A stretch of DNA of 64,000 nucleotides, from assembly GCF_000188295.1 (NCBI RefSeq), contig NZ_GL831112.1:218560-282559 (forward strand). Reading direction: 5' to 3'. Below the pieces are notes generated by a model. It ran no database searches. It was not told where the DNA came from and saw only the letters and a list, made by a program, of their open reading frames with translations. Origin of the DNA: Streptococcus vestibularis ATCC 49124. GTDB lineage: Bacteria > Bacillota > Bacilli > Lactobacillales > Streptococcaceae. Both the position numbers and the translations under genes were made by a program. Below are positions 8,361 to 17,810 of this stretch, piece by piece (the stretch's first letter is position 1; every line of letters begins with the position of its first letter).

Positions 8361-8396
8361 ATGATTGCTAGGTATAAAAATGGAGACACACAATGA
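8361..8396 (+). CDS. micro-ORF 8, MIARYKNGDTQ
   Basis: The last family member, 11 residues, with a strong GGAGGTAAT SD. It lies about 70 nt before the array terminator. A further six-codon ORF (MTIEKY, 8445-8465) with SD AAAAGGATG runs into the terminator stem and lacks the motif. Confidence 0.65.
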   Translation: MIARYKNGDTQ

Positions 8397-8463
8397 CTCC
8401 TCCTTATGAAAATATTTTTTACAAAATTCCAAAAGGATGTTCTAATGACAATTGAAAAATATT

Positions 8464-8498
8464 AAAAGCTCATTCTAGCGTGTAAGAATGAGCTTTTT
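8464..8498. terminator. intrinsic terminator of the micro-ORF array
   Basis: A 13-bp stem starting AAAAGCTCATTCT, 8-nt loop, then a T-run. The A-rich left side means it can also stop the convergent minus-strand gene at 8526-9479. Promoter plus terminator delimit a single transcript of about 1.1 kb. Confidence 0.85.
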
Positions 8499-8525
8499 GA
8501 TATGTTGAATTTAGCTAAAAGATAC

Positions 8526-9479
8526 TTAATCCTTATTGTTTAACTGGACCTTTCGTAGGAGGGCCAGTCTTTTTTGTTCCTCTACTAGAGCCATAAAGAT
8601 TTGGTACTGTTTTTGGAGATGTGGCAGGAAGCTCTTAGGAATCTTGCTATCAAAGCTTAGGTTGTTCAGAAATACGGGGGCGCTACTGTCTCTATAGATT
8701 TGTCCTTGGAAGAAGTACTTGTCGGTCACGATATCAATTGAGATACGTGATGAGCGCCATCGGCGTTTGCGCATGTACTTGGGTTTCCAACGAATCTTAA
8801 GTTGTTGGTCCTTGATATACCACCCCATGATGTCTATTCTAGCGGTCTGTTTCGTTTTGTCATCAAAGTAGGTTACTGGTACGCTTAAAACCTGCTGGCT
8901 TCTTGACGAGGTTAAGAAGGGATGAAAATCAGGAATGAAGTTGTAGTCCTTGCTAGACACTTCCGATATACCGTCTTCTTCTCGTATTTTGCCACGACTG
9001 GTGTACTTGAAGAAGTCATAATCCTTACCTTGTCTTTCTAGTCGACCAGCCTCTAATTGATATCTTGTCACCTGATCACCGATATTTTTAGTCGTCTTGA
9101 GGTAACGCATGATTTCTTCATTCTTGTAGTAAAGAGCGACGAGATTTTTTAGACGCTGACTAGGGTTCAGAGAGTGTAACTTGTCTGGAAAAGACAAGAT
9201 TTGTATGCTATGAACAGAGGCCAAAGGGACAGCAGCGATACCTGATAAGAGCTTGTCTTGTTCAAAGAGGGAGACGGTATCAAAATGGCTGGTATGACCA
9301 AGCTGATGTCTTATGTCAACAACAAAAAGGTTATTGTCCTGTTTGAAAGTGATAATATAGGTATCACTAGAACCTAATTTTTTAAGGTTATATTCTAGGG
9401 AAATAATAGGAATATTATAGTAGTGGTTAAAGGTGGGAAGTCCTAGTTTTTCTCCTAATTTCTTTTTATGATAAAGCAT
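8526..9479 (-). CDS. hypothetical protein, 317 residues
   Basis: A soluble, basic protein with no signal peptide or membrane segment and no motif I recognise. The N-terminal third is beta-rich by eye. A very basic patch (KPKYMRKRRWRSSR) lies near residue 230 and suggests binding to nucleic acid or acidic surfaces. It converges on the RYKNGD array and shares its terminator. No evidence shows it modifies the micro-peptides, though it is the nearest unassigned protein. Confidence 0.75.
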   Translation of the reverse strand: MLYHKKKLGEKLGLPTFNHYYNIPIISLEYNLKKLGSSDTYIITFKQDNNLFVVDIRHQLGHTSHFDTVSLFEQDKLLSGIAAVPLASVHSIQILSFPDKLHSLNPSQRLKNLVALYYKNEEIMRYLKTTKNIGDQVTRYQLEAGRLERQGKDYDFFKYTSRGKIREEDGISEVSSKDYNFIPDFHPFLTSSRSQQVLSVPVTYFDDKTKQTARIDIMGWYIKDQQLKIRWKPKYMRKRRWRSSRISIDIVTDKYFFQGQIYRDSSAPVFLNNLSFDSKIPKSFLPHLQKQYQIFMALVEEQKRLALLRKVQLNNKD

Positions 9480-9576
9480 TCTCTTATTTTAGCATGAAGT
9501 TTGACCGGAGAAAAGATAACGCATAGGGCTTAACTTTTTTCTGAGGGATTCAAATTTCTAACTCTTTACTTTTTCC

Positions 9577-9605
9577 TTGCATTATCCCTCAAACTTTGGT
9601 AGAAT
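9577..9605 (+). promoter_or_regulatory. promoter of rpsF-ssb-rpsR
   Basis: TTGCAT, 17-nt spacer, TAGAAT, followed by an untranslated leader of about 70 nt. Confidence 0.7.
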
Positions 9606-9630
9606 TATATCTTGTGAGTGCACCTCACTT

Positions 9631-9653
9631 ACTCGTGGCGAAAGTCCATGAGT
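9631..9653 (+). promoter_or_regulatory. leader hairpin, candidate S6:S18 autoregulatory element
   Basis: ACTCGTGG pairs with CCATGAGT (one G-U pair) around CGAAAGT, just upstream of the rpsF SD. rpsF leaders in many bacteria bind the S6:S18 complex. The position fits, but I could not check the consensus. Confidence 0.4.
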
Positions 9654-9682
9654 CATTAGACCAAAAGAGGAGGAAAATATCA

Positions 9683-9973
9683 ATGGCTAAATACGAAATT
9701 CTTTATATCATTCGTCCAAACATTGAAGAAGAAGCTAAAAACGCTTTGGTAGCACGTTTCGATTCTATCTTGACTGACAACGGTGCAACTGTTGTTGAAT
9801 CAAAAGATTGGGAAAAACGTCGTCTTGCATACGAAATCCAAGATTTCCGTGAAGGACTTTACCACGTTGTTAACGTTGAAGCAAACGACGATGCAGCTCT
9901 TAACGAGTTCGACCGTCTTTCAAAAATCAACGGCGACATTCTTCGTCACATGATCGTTAAACTTGACGCGTAA
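9683..9973 (+). CDS. rpsF: 30S ribosomal protein S6
   Basis: 96 residues beginning [20 protein letters not shown], the typical S6 fold and length. It pairs with S18 on the small-subunit platform. Start 9683 is chosen because of the AGAGGAGG SD and the family N-terminus; the longer frame from 9596 covers the leader. First gene of rpsF-ssb-rpsR, with ssb 11 nt downstream. Confidence 0.97.
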   Translation: MAKYEILYIIRPNIEEEAKNALVARFDSILTDNGATVVESKDWEKRRLAYEIQDFREGLYHVVNVEANDDAALNEFDRLSKINGDILRHMIVKLDA

Positions 9974-9984
9974 GAAGGTAAATT

Positions 9985-10503
9985 ATGATTAATAATGTCG
10001 TACTCGTTGGTCGCATGACCCGTGATGCGGAACTTCGTTATACACCAAGTAACGTTGCTGTTGCAACATTCAGCCTTGCGGTTAACCGTAACTTCAAGGG
10101 TGCTAATGGTGAACGTGAAACTGACTTTATTAACTGTGTTATCTGGCGCCAGCAAGCTGAAAATTTGGCTAACTGGGCTAAGAAAGGTGCATTGATTGGA
10201 ATTACAGGTCGTATTCAGACTCGTAACTATGAAAATCAACAGGGTCAACGTGTTTACGTAACTGAAGTTGTCGCTGATAATTTCCAAATGTTGGAAAGCC
10301 GTGCGGCACGTGAAGGTCACAGTGGTGGTTCTTACAACGCTGGAGGATTTGATAATTCAAATTCATTCGGTGGAGGAGCTTCAACTGGTGGTTCATTTGG
10401 TGGATCACAACCTGCACAATCTACACCAAACTTCGGTCGTGACGAGAGTCCATTTGGTAATTCAAATCCAATGGATATTTCAGATGACGATCTCCCATTC
10501 TAA
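9985..10503 (+). CDS. ssb: single-stranded DNA-binding protein
   Basis: 172 residues: an N-terminal OB fold ([20 protein letters not shown]), a Gly/Ser/Asn-rich disordered linker from about residue 110, and the acidic partner-binding tail ending DISDDDLPF. It coats single-stranded DNA and recruits replication and repair proteins. It lies between two ribosomal genes, as is standard in Firmicutes. Confidence 0.97.
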   Translation: MINNVVLVGRMTRDAELRYTPSNVAVATFSLAVNRNFKGANGERETDFINCVIWRQQAENLANWAKKGALIGITGRIQTRNYENQQGQRVYVTEVVADNFQMLESRAAREGHSGGSYNAGGFDNSNSFGGGASTGGSFGGSQPAQSTPNFGRDESPFGNSNPMDISDDDLPF

Positions 10504-10544
10504 GAATGGACAAAACGAATTAAATATATAAAGGAGAAATAAAC

Positions 10545-10784
10545 ATGGCTCAACAACGTCGTGGCGGATTCAAACGCCGTAAAAAAGTTGATTACATCGC
10601 AGCTAACAAAATCGAATATGTTGATTACAAAGATACTGAGCTTCTTAGCCGTTTCGTTTCAGAACGTGGTAAAATTCTTCCACGTCGTGTAACAGGAACT
10701 TCAGCTAAAAACCAACGTAAAGTAACAACAGCGATTAAACGCGCTCGCGTTATGGCACTTATGCCTTACGTAAACGAAGACTAA
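10545..10784 (+). CDS. rpsR: 30S ribosomal protein S18
   Basis: 79 residues, very basic, starting [18 protein letters not shown], with the conserved [19 protein letters not shown] segment. It binds next to S6 on the 30S platform. A strong AAAGGAGAAAT SD precedes it and an intrinsic terminator follows. Confidence 0.97.
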   Translation: MAQQRRGGFKRRKKVDYIAANKIEYVDYKDTELLSRFVSERGKILPRRVTGTSAKNQRKVTTAIKRARVMALMPYVNED

Positions 10785-10787
10785 AAA

Positions 10788-10816
10788 TAATACCCTCGGC
10801 TGAGGGTATTTTTTTC
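10788..10816 (+). terminator. terminator of rpsF-ssb-rpsR
   Basis: AATACCCTC pairs with GAGGGTATT, followed by seven T. Confidence 0.9.
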
Positions 10817-10898
10817 TGCCTAGATTTTGTAGGCCTTTGTCATTTTTAGGCTTGTGTGCTGAGTTTAATTTTATGTTTTAGGGGAAAAGAGAAACCAA

Positions 10899-11789
10899 CT
10901 AGTCTTCTCTTTTATCTTGAGGGGCTAGTTGGTTGTTTTGTGGTATATAGAGGGTGTTTTTTAAGAAATCATCAAATTTTTGGTCGTTAACGAGGATATC
11001 GACATTGTCTTTGAAAACCTTGAAACGATTGCCTAACCAGTGTGTTTTGATGTCGACCCAATTGTTGAAACAACTCCAGCGGTAAGGAAGTGTTGGATCT
11101 TGTTTTTCAAAAATATAGATACTACCATCTTTTTCGTAAGCTATAGCTGTGTGGAAGTTACTAACATCACCAGGGCTATTTTGAAAGACGGAGAGGAGTT
11201 TTACATTTTCTGGAAACTTGAGTCCGGCTTCTTTCCAAGCTTTCAGGAGTTCATCTGTAGATTGGTAGCTGATATTATCCCCAAAGAGAAGGCTGTAGAG
11301 GGCTTGATCTTTGGCATTTAGCTCTTTGTGGCGTGACTTGAGATCACGAAATTCATTTTGAAGAGGGAGGTCTAATTTAGTAAGGTCCTCTGAGCTTGTA
11401 ATAAGGTTATGAAGGAGCAGGAAGGATGTTCGTCGGCAGTTTAAATCATCAGTAAAGTGCGATTTGTTATCTTCGAAAGTTTTTTCATTAAGGAAGGTGA
11501 CAAATTGGTTTTGGTCTTTGCCGATTTTACTTTGGGTCCATTTTTTGACAACAGGTTGAAGGTTTGTATTTTCCTGATTGTAACGACTAATATAAGGGGC
11601 TAGATTGTTCCAGTCTTTTGTTGGAATACCCTTGCTTTTTAAGGCTTTTGCTAGCTGCTTTTCCTGAGTGGAAGTTGTCACATTGTTAAAACTATAGTAA
11701 GCTTGATAGTTTTTCTGAGTATTCTTGTTGCCACAAGCCATAAGTAATAGGCAGCAAGCAATGATTAGTAGAGAAAATTTGATACGCAT
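10899..11789 (-). CDS. lipoprotein, DUF4300-like
   Basis: 296 residues with a lipoprotein signal: basic start, hydrophobic core, and lipobox LLMAC with the lipidated Cys at about residue 19. The mature protein would be anchored on the outer face of the membrane. I believe it resembles the streptococcal DUF4300 lipoproteins but cannot confirm. A C-terminal region with FHTAIAYEKDGSIYIFEKQD and RWSCFNNW looks like a folded alpha/beta domain, and its FHTAIAY motif could suggest a papain-like hydrolase; that part is speculation. It is a single gene. Confidence 0.75.
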   Translation of the reverse strand: MRIKFSLLIIACCLLLMACGNKNTQKNYQAYYSFNNVTTSTQEKQLAKALKSKGIPTKDWNNLAPYISRYNQENTNLQPVVKKWTQSKIGKDQNQFVTFLNEKTFEDNKSHFTDDLNCRRTSFLLLHNLITSSEDLTKLDLPLQNEFRDLKSRHKELNAKDQALYSLLFGDNISYQSTDELLKAWKEAGLKFPENVKLLSVFQNSPGDVSNFHTAIAYEKDGSIYIFEKQDPTLPYRWSCFNNWVDIKTHWLGNRFKVFKDNVDILVNDQKFDDFLKNTLYIPQNNQLAPQDKRED

Positions 11790-11867
11790 CTATTGGAATT
11801 CTTTCTTTTGTCTATTAACCTTAACATTTTAGTATAGAATAGCCAACTGTGTCAAGATTTCTGACGT

Positions 11868-11896
11868 AAAAAAGCACCCATAAGGGTGCTTGAGGT
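11868..11896 (-). terminator. terminator of corA-DUF1129
   Basis: AAGCACCC pairs with GGGTGCTT around a 4-nt loop, with a T-run on the minus strand. Confidence 0.85.
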
Positions 11897-11905
11897 TGAG
11901 GTTGA

Positions 11906-12577
11906 TTAAGATGCAGGTGCGTAAGTACTTTGAACGTTGTAGTGACGTTTGAAGAAGTATTTGGCAACACCAGCGATGACACCAATAGTAAGGATCACAA
12001 TTGGTGAAAGACCAGGGTTGAGGTAGCTTGGAAGAAGGGCTGTAAGACTAAAGAGAGCGAACCATGCAATAAAAGAGAGTGTGATGACGGTCATGCTGAA
12101 CCACCATTTTGGACGTTCTTCTTTTGGTTTGTTATTGTGACGGTAGATGTAGTGATAAGGAGTGTACATAGCTAGACCACCGATGAATGATACGGATAGA
12201 AGAGTTGTGAGGCCGTAGCTTGTTTGCGTACCAGAGAAACCAAAGACTGCGTTCATGATGGCAACAATGGCGAGAAGGAAAAGTGAGGTATCAAGCCACA
12301 TCTTCCAAGGTGTTTTGTCTGTTTCTGGGACTTCTTTGCTGGTTTTGTCTGAGTTAGGTTGTGGATGTTTTTCAGGAGAGAAACTAGCTGCCCAGACCGT
12401 TGGAGCACCAAGAAGACTGCGTCCTGTGATTCCTTTTTTCTGATTTTCAAGGAGTTCAGGAATGACATTACCAAGGATGTCTTTGATTTCTTGGTCTGAC
12501 TTACCGTCTTTGATAAGCTGATTGGTTGCGATGTGGATGAATTCTTGGTTTTTCTTGGTGAGTTTTTGGATGTCCAT
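11906..12577 (-). CDS. DUF1129 family membrane protein
   Basis: 223 residues. A soluble N-terminal part (DIQKLTKKNQEFIHIATNQL) is followed by four hydrophobic segments from about residue 95 to the end, including LFLLAIVAIMNAVFGFSG and ISLSFIAWFALFSL-type stretches. This layout is typical of DUF1129 proteins, which often neighbour corA in streptococci. The role is unknown. It lies about 70 nt downstream of corA on the same strand and the two share a terminator, so they are probably one operon. Confidence 0.8.
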   Translation of the reverse strand: MDIQKLTKKNQEFIHIATNQLIKDGKSDQEIKDILGNVIPELLENQKKGITGRSLLGAPTVWAASFSPEKHPQPNSDKTSKEVPETDKTPWKMWLDTSLFLLAIVAIMNAVFGFSGTQTSYGLTTLLSVSFIGGLAMYTPYHYIYRHNNKPKEERPKWWFSMTVITLSFIAWFALFSLTALLPSYLNPGLSPIVILTIGVIAGVAKYFFKRHYNVQSTYAPAS

Positions 12578-12646
12578 GAGATGACCTTTCGATAAATAGT
12601 ATTAATTTTTTAGTTTAGCAGTTTAGGGAAAAGAAGAGGTTCTATG

Positions 12647-13591
12647 TTAGAACCATTTTTTTCTGATAAAGTAGATAACAACGCAGGATGACCCGAAGGC
12701 TGCGATGAAGAAGATGACCCAAAAGGCGTTATCTAAATCGTTTAGTGGCATAGAATTGTTTTTAAAGTTCATACCGTAAGCGGAGAAGATAACGGTCGGG
12801 ATGTCCAGAGCCATCGTCATAAGAGCCAGTGTTTTCATGATAGTGTTCTGGTTATTACCGATGATAGAGGCAGAAGTTTCGGCCATGGCATTCAAGACAT
12901 TTTCATAGATGCCTGCCATTTCGATGGCCTGTTGGGTTTCGACCAAGGTGTCTTCCAATAGATCCTCGTCCTCGATATATTTCTTCAAGCTAGAGGCGTT
13001 ACCTGTTAGCTTTTTGACAATTCGTTCATTCATCTTAAGTGAGGCTTTTAGATAGACAATGGATTTTTCCAATTCCATCATGTCAATCAAGTGCTCGTTT
13101 TTAGTCGCATTTTCCAACTGAGCTTCCAATTTATCACTCTGACGGTCGATAGAACGTAGGGCGGTTAGGTAAAGTTGGGCATTGCGGTAAAGGATCTGAA
13201 AGACGAAGCGTGTCTTCATGAAGGTGTAGAAGTTACGCACACGGTGGTTTAGGAAGTTATCCATGAGACTAATGTCCTCAAGACAGGTAGTAACAACCAC
13301 CTCATCGGTAACGATGATACCCAATGGAATAGTGACGTAGTAGCTTTTGTTATTACGCTCTTCCTGGGTTGGAACGTCGACCAGAATCAAGGTGTAGTCA
13401 TCTTCGACATCGATACGTGAAGTTTCTTCCACGTCCAGAGGGGCGCGGAGGTCTTGAATATCAATGTTAAACCGTTCTGCGACCTTCATGGCTTCTTCTT
13501 GGGAAGGGTTCACCAAATGAATCCAAGCACCAGGCTCGAATGTTTCAATTTCTTTGAATTCTTTTCCGGTGGATAAGAACATTTGTTTCAA
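12647..13591 (-). CDS. corA: CorA-type magnesium/cobalt transporter
   Basis: A 314-residue CorA-family channel: a large cytosolic alpha/beta domain (FEPGAWIHLVNPSQEEA), a long stalk helix, and two C-terminal membrane helices with the signature YGMNF at the pore mouth and a basic KKWF tail. A TTG start at 13591 is chosen because the SD GGAGGGG lies 7-8 nt before it and it gives the family N-terminus MKQMFLSTGKEF. The ATG at 13612 overlaps this SD and has none of its own. Confidence 0.92.
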   Translation of the reverse strand: MKQMFLSTGKEFKEIETFEPGAWIHLVNPSQEEAMKVAERFNIDIQDLRAPLDVEETSRIDVEDDYTLILVDVPTQEERNNKSYYVTIPLGIIVTDEVVVTTCLEDISLMDNFLNHRVRNFYTFMKTRFVFQILYRNAQLYLTALRSIDRQSDKLEAQLENATKNEHLIDMMELEKSIVYLKASLKMNERIVKKLTGNASSLKKYIEDEDLLEDTLVETQQAIEMAGIYENVLNAMAETSASIIGNNQNTIMKTLALMTMALDIPTVIFSAYGMNFKNNSMPLNDLDNAFWVIFFIAAFGSSCVVIYFIRKKWF

Positions 13592-13885
13592 TGGGAACCC
13601 CTCCTTTATCATTAAGTAAGTGCTAGCATCTTGATTATAAAAGGATTTTTACAATCGCTTTTAAGTCTAATTAGCACTACTCTTAGCTTTTTTGGTGCTG
13701 TCAAAAGAGGCTTGGGATGATGTTCCTTGCCTTTTTTAGACACTTCACCATTATACTACATTTGAAACATTTTTTGGCTGGATAAATTGAAATTTTGTTA
13801 TAATTATGAGAGAAAGTCGGGATGGATTTTCCATCCGTCTGTAGGAAGGAGTGGCAGTTGCTTTAGGGCTAGGCCTCTTAAAAAT

Positions 13886-16711
13886 ATGCAAGATAAGTTA
13901 GTGATTCACGGAGCAAGAGCTCACAATTTAAAAAATATCGATGTGGAGATTCCGCGTGATAAACTGGTGGTGGTGACGGGCTTGTCAGGTTCTGGGAAGT
14001 CTTCCTTGGCCTTTGATACCATCTATGCAGAGGGGCAACGTCGTTATGTTGAAAGTCTCTCGGCTTATGCCCGCCAGTTTTTGGGAAATATGGAGAAACC
14101 TGATGTGGACTCGATTGATGGTTTGAGTCCTGCCATCTCCATTGACCAGAAAACAACAAGTAAAAACCCTCGTTCGACGGTCGGAACGGCAACAGAAATT
14201 AATGACTATCTTCGTCTCCTGTATGCGCGTGTGGGTGTCCCTTATTGTCCTAATGGTCATGGAGCCATTCAGTCGTCCTCTGTGGAACAGATTGTGGATG
14301 AGGTTCTAGCTCTTCCTGAGCGTACGCGTATGCAGATTTTAGCTCCGATTGTTCGTCGTAGAAAAGGGCAACACAAGGCCGTTTTTGAACGTGTACAAAA
14401 GGATGGTTATGTTCGTGTTCGTGTAGATGGTGAGATTTACGATGTTACAGAAGTGCCAGAGTTGTCTAAGTCTAAGATGCACAACATAGAGGTTGTTGTG
14501 GACCGCTTGGTCAATAAGGATGGTATCCGTAGTCGTCTCTTTGATTCAGTCGAGGCGGCGCTACGTTTAGCGGATGGCTACTTGATTGTGGACACTATGG
14601 ATGATAATGAGCTGCTTTACTCAGAACATTATTCTTGTCCGGTTTGTGGCTTCACAGTTCCTGAGTTGGAGCCTCGTCTTTTTTCATTTAATGCCCCATT
14701 TGGCTCTTGTCCGACCTGTGATGGTTTGGGCAATAAACTGGAAGTTGATATGGATTTGGTCATTCCTGATGCTAGTAAGACCTTGCGTGAAGGTGCGCTG
14801 GCGCCTTGGAACCCTATTTCGTCCAACTATTATCCAGCCATGCTTGAGCAAGCCATGGATCAGTTTGGCGTGGATATGGATACGCCATTTGAAAAACTGA
14901 AAAAAGAAGAGCAGGATTTGGTTCTTTATGGTTCAGGAGATCGTGAATTCCATTTTCATTATGTTAATGATTTTGGTGGGGTGCGTGATATTGACATTCC
15001 TTTTGAAGGGGTTGTGACTAATATCAATCGTCGCTACCACGAGACCAATAGTGATTTCACTCGCAATGTCATGCGGGGTTATATGAATGAGCTGTCATGT
15101 CCAACTTGTCATGGCTATCGTCTTAACGAAGCGGCACTCTCGGTTCGTGTTGGTGGTGAGAATGGCCTCAATATTGGTCAAATCTCTGATCTGTCTATTT
15201 CAGACCATCTTCAGGAAATAGATCGTCTTGAATTGGGTGAAAATGAAAGAGTGATCGCTCGTCCAATTGTTAAGGAAATCAAGGACCGCTTGACTTTCCT
15301 AAATAATGTAGGTCTTAATTATTTGACCCTCTCTCGTATGGCTGGAACCCTTTCAGGTGGTGAGAGTCAGCGTATCCGTTTGGCAACACAGATTGGCTCT
15401 AACCTTTCTGGAGTCTTATATGTTTTGGATGAGCCTTCTATAGGGCTTCATCAGCGTGACAATGATCGCTTGATATCAAGTCTTAAAAAGATGCGTGACC
15501 TTGGCAATACCTTAATTGTGGTGGAGCATGATGAAGATACCATGCGTGAGGCTGACTGGCTTATCGATGTGGGGCCTGGTGCTGGTGCTTTTGGTGGTCA
15601 AATCATGGCCTCAGGAACCCCAGAGGAAGTGGCTAAGAATAAGAAATCAATCACTGGTCAATATCTGTCAGGTGCTAAATCAATTCCTGTACCGACGGAA
15701 CGTCGTGTAGGTAATGGTCGTTTTATCGAGGTCATAGGAGCTAGTGAGAATAACTTGAAGAATGTCTCTGTCAAGTTTCCACTTGGAAAGTTGATTGCAG
15801 TCACAGGTGTTTCTGGTTCGGGAAAATCGACTTTGGTTAACGGAATTCTCAAGAAAAAAATTGCCCAAGAGCTCAATCGCAATAGTGAGAAACCTGGTAA
15901 ACACAAATCAGTGACAGGAATCGAGCATATCGAGCGTTTGATCGATATTGACCAAAGTCCAATTGGTCGTACACCTCGTTCTAATCCAGCGACTTATACG
16001 GGCGTCTTTGACGATATTCGTGATCTGTTTGCCCAAACTAATGAGGCCAAGATCCGAGGTTATAAGAAGGGGCGTTTCTCTTTCAATGTCAAGGGTGGCC
16101 GTTGTGAAGCCTGCTCTGGTGATGGTATTATCAAGATTGAGATGCACTTTTTGCCGGATGTTTATGTGCCTTGTGAGGTTTGCCATGGCACACGCTATAA
16201 TTCTGAGACCCTAGAGGTTCGTTATAAGGGGAAAAATATAGCGGAGATTCTGGATATGACAGTTGATGACGCAGTTGACTTCTTTGCGGCTATTCCTAAG
16301 ATTGCCCGTAAAGTGCAGACAATCAAGGATGTGGGGCTTGGGTATGTGACCTTGGGACAACCAGCAACAACCCTCTCAGGTGGTGAAGCTCAACGTATGA
16401 AGCTGGCTAGTGAGTTGCACAAACGCTCTACTGGGAAGTCTTTCTATATTCTGGATGAACCGACGACTGGTCTCCATACAGATGACATTGCACGTCTTTT
16501 GAAGGTGCTTCAGCGTTTTGCGGACGATGGAAACACTGTTCTCGTGATTGAGCACAATCTGGATGTTATCAAGACCGCAGACCATATCATCGATTTGGGT
16601 CCTGAAGGCGGTGTCGGTGGAGGTACTATCGTTGCTACAGGGACTCCAGAAGAGGTAGCAGCCGTTCCAGAAAGCTACACAGGACGATATTTGAAAGAAA
16701 AATTGACATAA
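13886..16711 (+). CDS. uvrA: excinuclease ABC subunit A
   Basis: 941 residues, the normal length. It is the damage-recognition ATPase of nucleotide excision repair and loads UvrB. Tandem ABC modules: Walker [10 protein letters not shown] near residue 31 and GVSGSGKST near 641; signatures [12 protein letters not shown] near 489 and [12 protein letters not shown] near 830. Two CxxC zinc fingers (CPVCGF..CPTCDG and CEACSG..CEVCHG) are intact. Start 13886 gives [14 protein letters not shown]; the longer upstream frame covers the leader. A TATAAT at 13799 is a candidate -10. Confidence 0.97.
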   Translation: MQDKLVIHGARAHNLKNIDVEIPRDKLVVVTGLSGSGKSSLAFDTIYAEGQRRYVESLSAYARQFLGNMEKPDVDSIDGLSPAISIDQKTTSKNPRSTVGTATEINDYLRLLYARVGVPYCPNGHGAIQSSSVEQIVDEVLALPERTRMQILAPIVRRRKGQHKAVFERVQKDGYVRVRVDGEIYDVTEVPELSKSKMHNIEVVVDRLVNKDGIRSRLFDSVEAALRLADGYLIVDTMDDNELLYSEHYSCPVCGFTVPELEPRLFSFNAPFGSCPTCDGLGNKLEVDMDLVIPDASKTLREGALAPWNPISSNYYPAMLEQAMDQFGVDMDTPFEKLKKEEQDLVLYGSGDREFHFHYVNDFGGVRDIDIPFEGVVTNINRRYHETNSDFTRNVMRGYMNELSCPTCHGYRLNEAALSVRVGGENGLNIGQISDLSISDHLQEIDRLELGENERVIARPIVKEIKDRLTFLNNVGLNYLTLSRMAGTLSGGESQRIRLATQIGSNLSGVLYVLDEPSIGLHQRDNDRLISSLKKMRDLGNTLIVVEHDEDTMREADWLIDVGPGAGAFGGQIMASGTPEEVAKNKKSITGQYLSGAKSIPVPTERRVGNGRFIEVIGASENNLKNVSVKFPLGKLIAVTGVSGSGKSTLVNGILKKKIAQELNRNSEKPGKHKSVTGIEHIERLIDIDQSPIGRTPRSNPATYTGVFDDIRDLFAQTNEAKIRGYKKGRFSFNVKGGRCEACSGDGIIKIEMHFLPDVYVPCEVCHGTRYNSETLEVRYKGKNIAEILDMTVDDAVDFFAAIPKIARKVQTIKDVGLGYVTLGQPATTLSGGEAQRMKLASELHKRSTGKSFYILDEPTTGLHTDDIARLLKVLQRFADDGNTVLVIEHNLDVIKTADHIIDLGPEGGVGGGTIVATGTPEEVAAVPESYTGRYLKEKLT

Positions 16712-16714
16712 AGT

Positions 16715-16739
16715 AAAAAGACTCTTTGAGTCTTTTTTT
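16715..16739 (+). terminator. uvrA terminator
   Basis: AAAAAGACTC pairs with GAGTCTTTTT around a 3-nt loop, with a T-run. Confidence 0.85.
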
Positions 16740-16805
16740 GCTTTAGGTTGGTTTAAGTTGAGCTTGCTATTCTATGGTTAGGAAAAAACATACAGGAGTC
16801 AGACT

Positions 16806-17048
16806 ATGGTTAAAAAGCGTTTTTTCATAGGCTTTAATGGTATTCTTCTAGCCCTATTTCTAGATATTTGTCTTTTGATTAGCATCCGTACAGTGGATCA
16901 TCATGGTCGTTTTCAATCAACAACGGATAAATCGCAAACCTTACTTTACGTTTCAGGAGTTTATGTTAGTTTTCTCCTTTTTGAAGTGATATTTTATCTT
17001 ATTCTGAAACACCGTAGAAATAAACAAGTTTTGGAACAGGTCTTATAG
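16806..17048 (+). CDS. small two-TM membrane protein
   Basis: 80 residues with a basic start (MVKKRFF), one helix about residues 8-26, a polar loop (RTVDHHGRFQSTTDKSQ), a second helix about 47-67 and a basic tail (KHRRNKQ). SD AGGAG lies about 9 nt before the ATG. It precedes the first ComR-like box and peptide gene. It could be an immunity protein for that cluster, but it lies upstream of the box and so is not controlled by it. No family recognised. Confidence 0.6.
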   Translation: MVKKRFFIGFNGILLALFLDICLLISIRTVDHHGRFQSTTDKSQTLLYVSGVYVSFLLFEVIFYLILKHRRNKQVLEQVL

Positions 17049-17072
17049 AGGCTTGGATTTTTGTGTTCAGTG

Positions 17073-17120
17073 ATAGTGACATTTATGTCACTATTGTTTT
17101 GAAAAGAGAGAACTTATAAT
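17073..17120 (+). promoter_or_regulatory. ComR-box-like palindrome and -10, promoter A
   Basis: AGTGACATTTATGTCACT (17075-17092) is a palindrome whose arms extend to 10 bp each (17073-17094). TATAAT at 17115-17120 follows after a 22-nt gap and there is no good -35. This is the architecture of an activator-dependent ComR promoter in salivarius-group streptococci. Confidence 0.75.
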
Positions 17121-17221
17121 GATCTTATACCCAAACCAACTAGGTCTCCAAGACGACTAAATCTTGTATAGTCCAGGTGGTTATTGCTGTATTTATTTTT
17201 GAAAAGAAAGGAGAAATAAGA

Positions 17222-17371
17222 ATGCGAACTAAGGCATATGGTGAAGAGCTCAATGCTGAAACCTTAGAAAATGTTACAGGGGGTGGTTTTGTAGCTAGAC
17301 CTCAAACCTTGCCTGAACGATTGGGTTGGAACAAATGGTGGTTGAAAAGAAGCCCTCCTTATGGCGATTAG
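17222..17371 (+). CDS. double-glycine leader peptide, Trp-rich bacteriocin-like
   Basis: 49 residues. The leader MRTKAYGEELNAETLENVTG ends in a GGG stretch and has the LxxETLENVxGG pattern cleaved by C39 peptidase exporters (ComA/BlpA type). The core starts FVARPQTLPERLGW and is basic with three Trp and a PPYGD end. Start 17222 has an AAAGGAG SD. ComR-like promoter A lies about 100 nt upstream. It is probably an antimicrobial or signalling peptide; no known core family recognised. Confidence 0.75.
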   Translation: MRTKAYGEELNAETLENVTGGGFVARPQTLPERLGWNKWWLKRSPPYGD

Positions 17372-17407
17372 AAGTTACCATGAGTACCAAATATGGGAAA
17401 GAGAAAT

Positions 17408-17608
17408 ATGGATAAACAGAAGAATAATCTTATTAGAAGTTTAAGCATTGTTATCGTGATCGTCTGGCTATTTATTGTGATGATAAATGCTACGCTAAGT
17501 TTCAACGAAGGCGTTGCCTTTATTGACCATTGTTTCGTCTGGTCAACACTTTCGCTAGCTTTTTCTTTGTTTGCGCTTAGGGTGGCGAGTAAGGATAAGG
17601 AGAAATGA
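17408..17608 (+). CDS. small membrane protein, candidate immunity protein
   Basis: 66 residues from the ATG at 17408 (preceded by GGGAAAGAG); a second ATG at 17393 would add five residues. Two membrane helices (SIVIVIVWLFIVMINA and FVWSTLSLAFSLFALRVA) and a charged tail SKDKEK. It lies 36 nt downstream of the GG peptide on the same transcript, the usual place for a bacteriocin immunity protein. That role is inferred from position and size only. Confidence 0.6.
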   Translation: MDKQKNNLIRSLSIVIVIVWLFIVMINATLSFNEGVAFIDHCFVWSTLSLAFSLFALRVASKDKEK

Positions 17609-17686
17609 TTTTCTCTGTTGATTACTATAGTCTCAGGTTGAGTTTATTTGCTTAGCCTTTTCTTTTTGCCTTTAATGCTATGGAAT

Positions 17687-17731
17687 GGTGACATTTATGT
17701 CACTTTTTTTATCTTGTTAAGCTCTTATAAT
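17687..17731 (+). promoter_or_regulatory. ComR-box-like palindrome and -10, promoter B
   Basis: GTGACATTTATGTCAC at 17688-17703 repeats the 16-bp core of promoter A exactly. TATAAT at 17726-17731 is spaced almost the same (21 nt against 22). This second copy indicates a shared regulator. Confidence 0.75.
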
Positions 17732-17810
17732 GAAGTCATAGATTGGACTTAGTAGCTAAGAGCTGCTGAGAGAGCTAACCTTAGAATTTTATTTAGAAAG
17801 GAGCTTTGTA

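Noticed and set aside
7463..8396. Known RaS-RiPP or SHP pheromone array
   Set aside because: SHP peptides are hydrophobic and next to rgg; streptococcal radical-SAM RiPPs sit beside a radical SAM gene. Neither is present within reach in this window.
14629..16585. Several minus-strand ORFs of 60-90 codons inside uvrA
   Set aside because: All are antisense to conserved UvrA motifs and lack ribosome binding sites.
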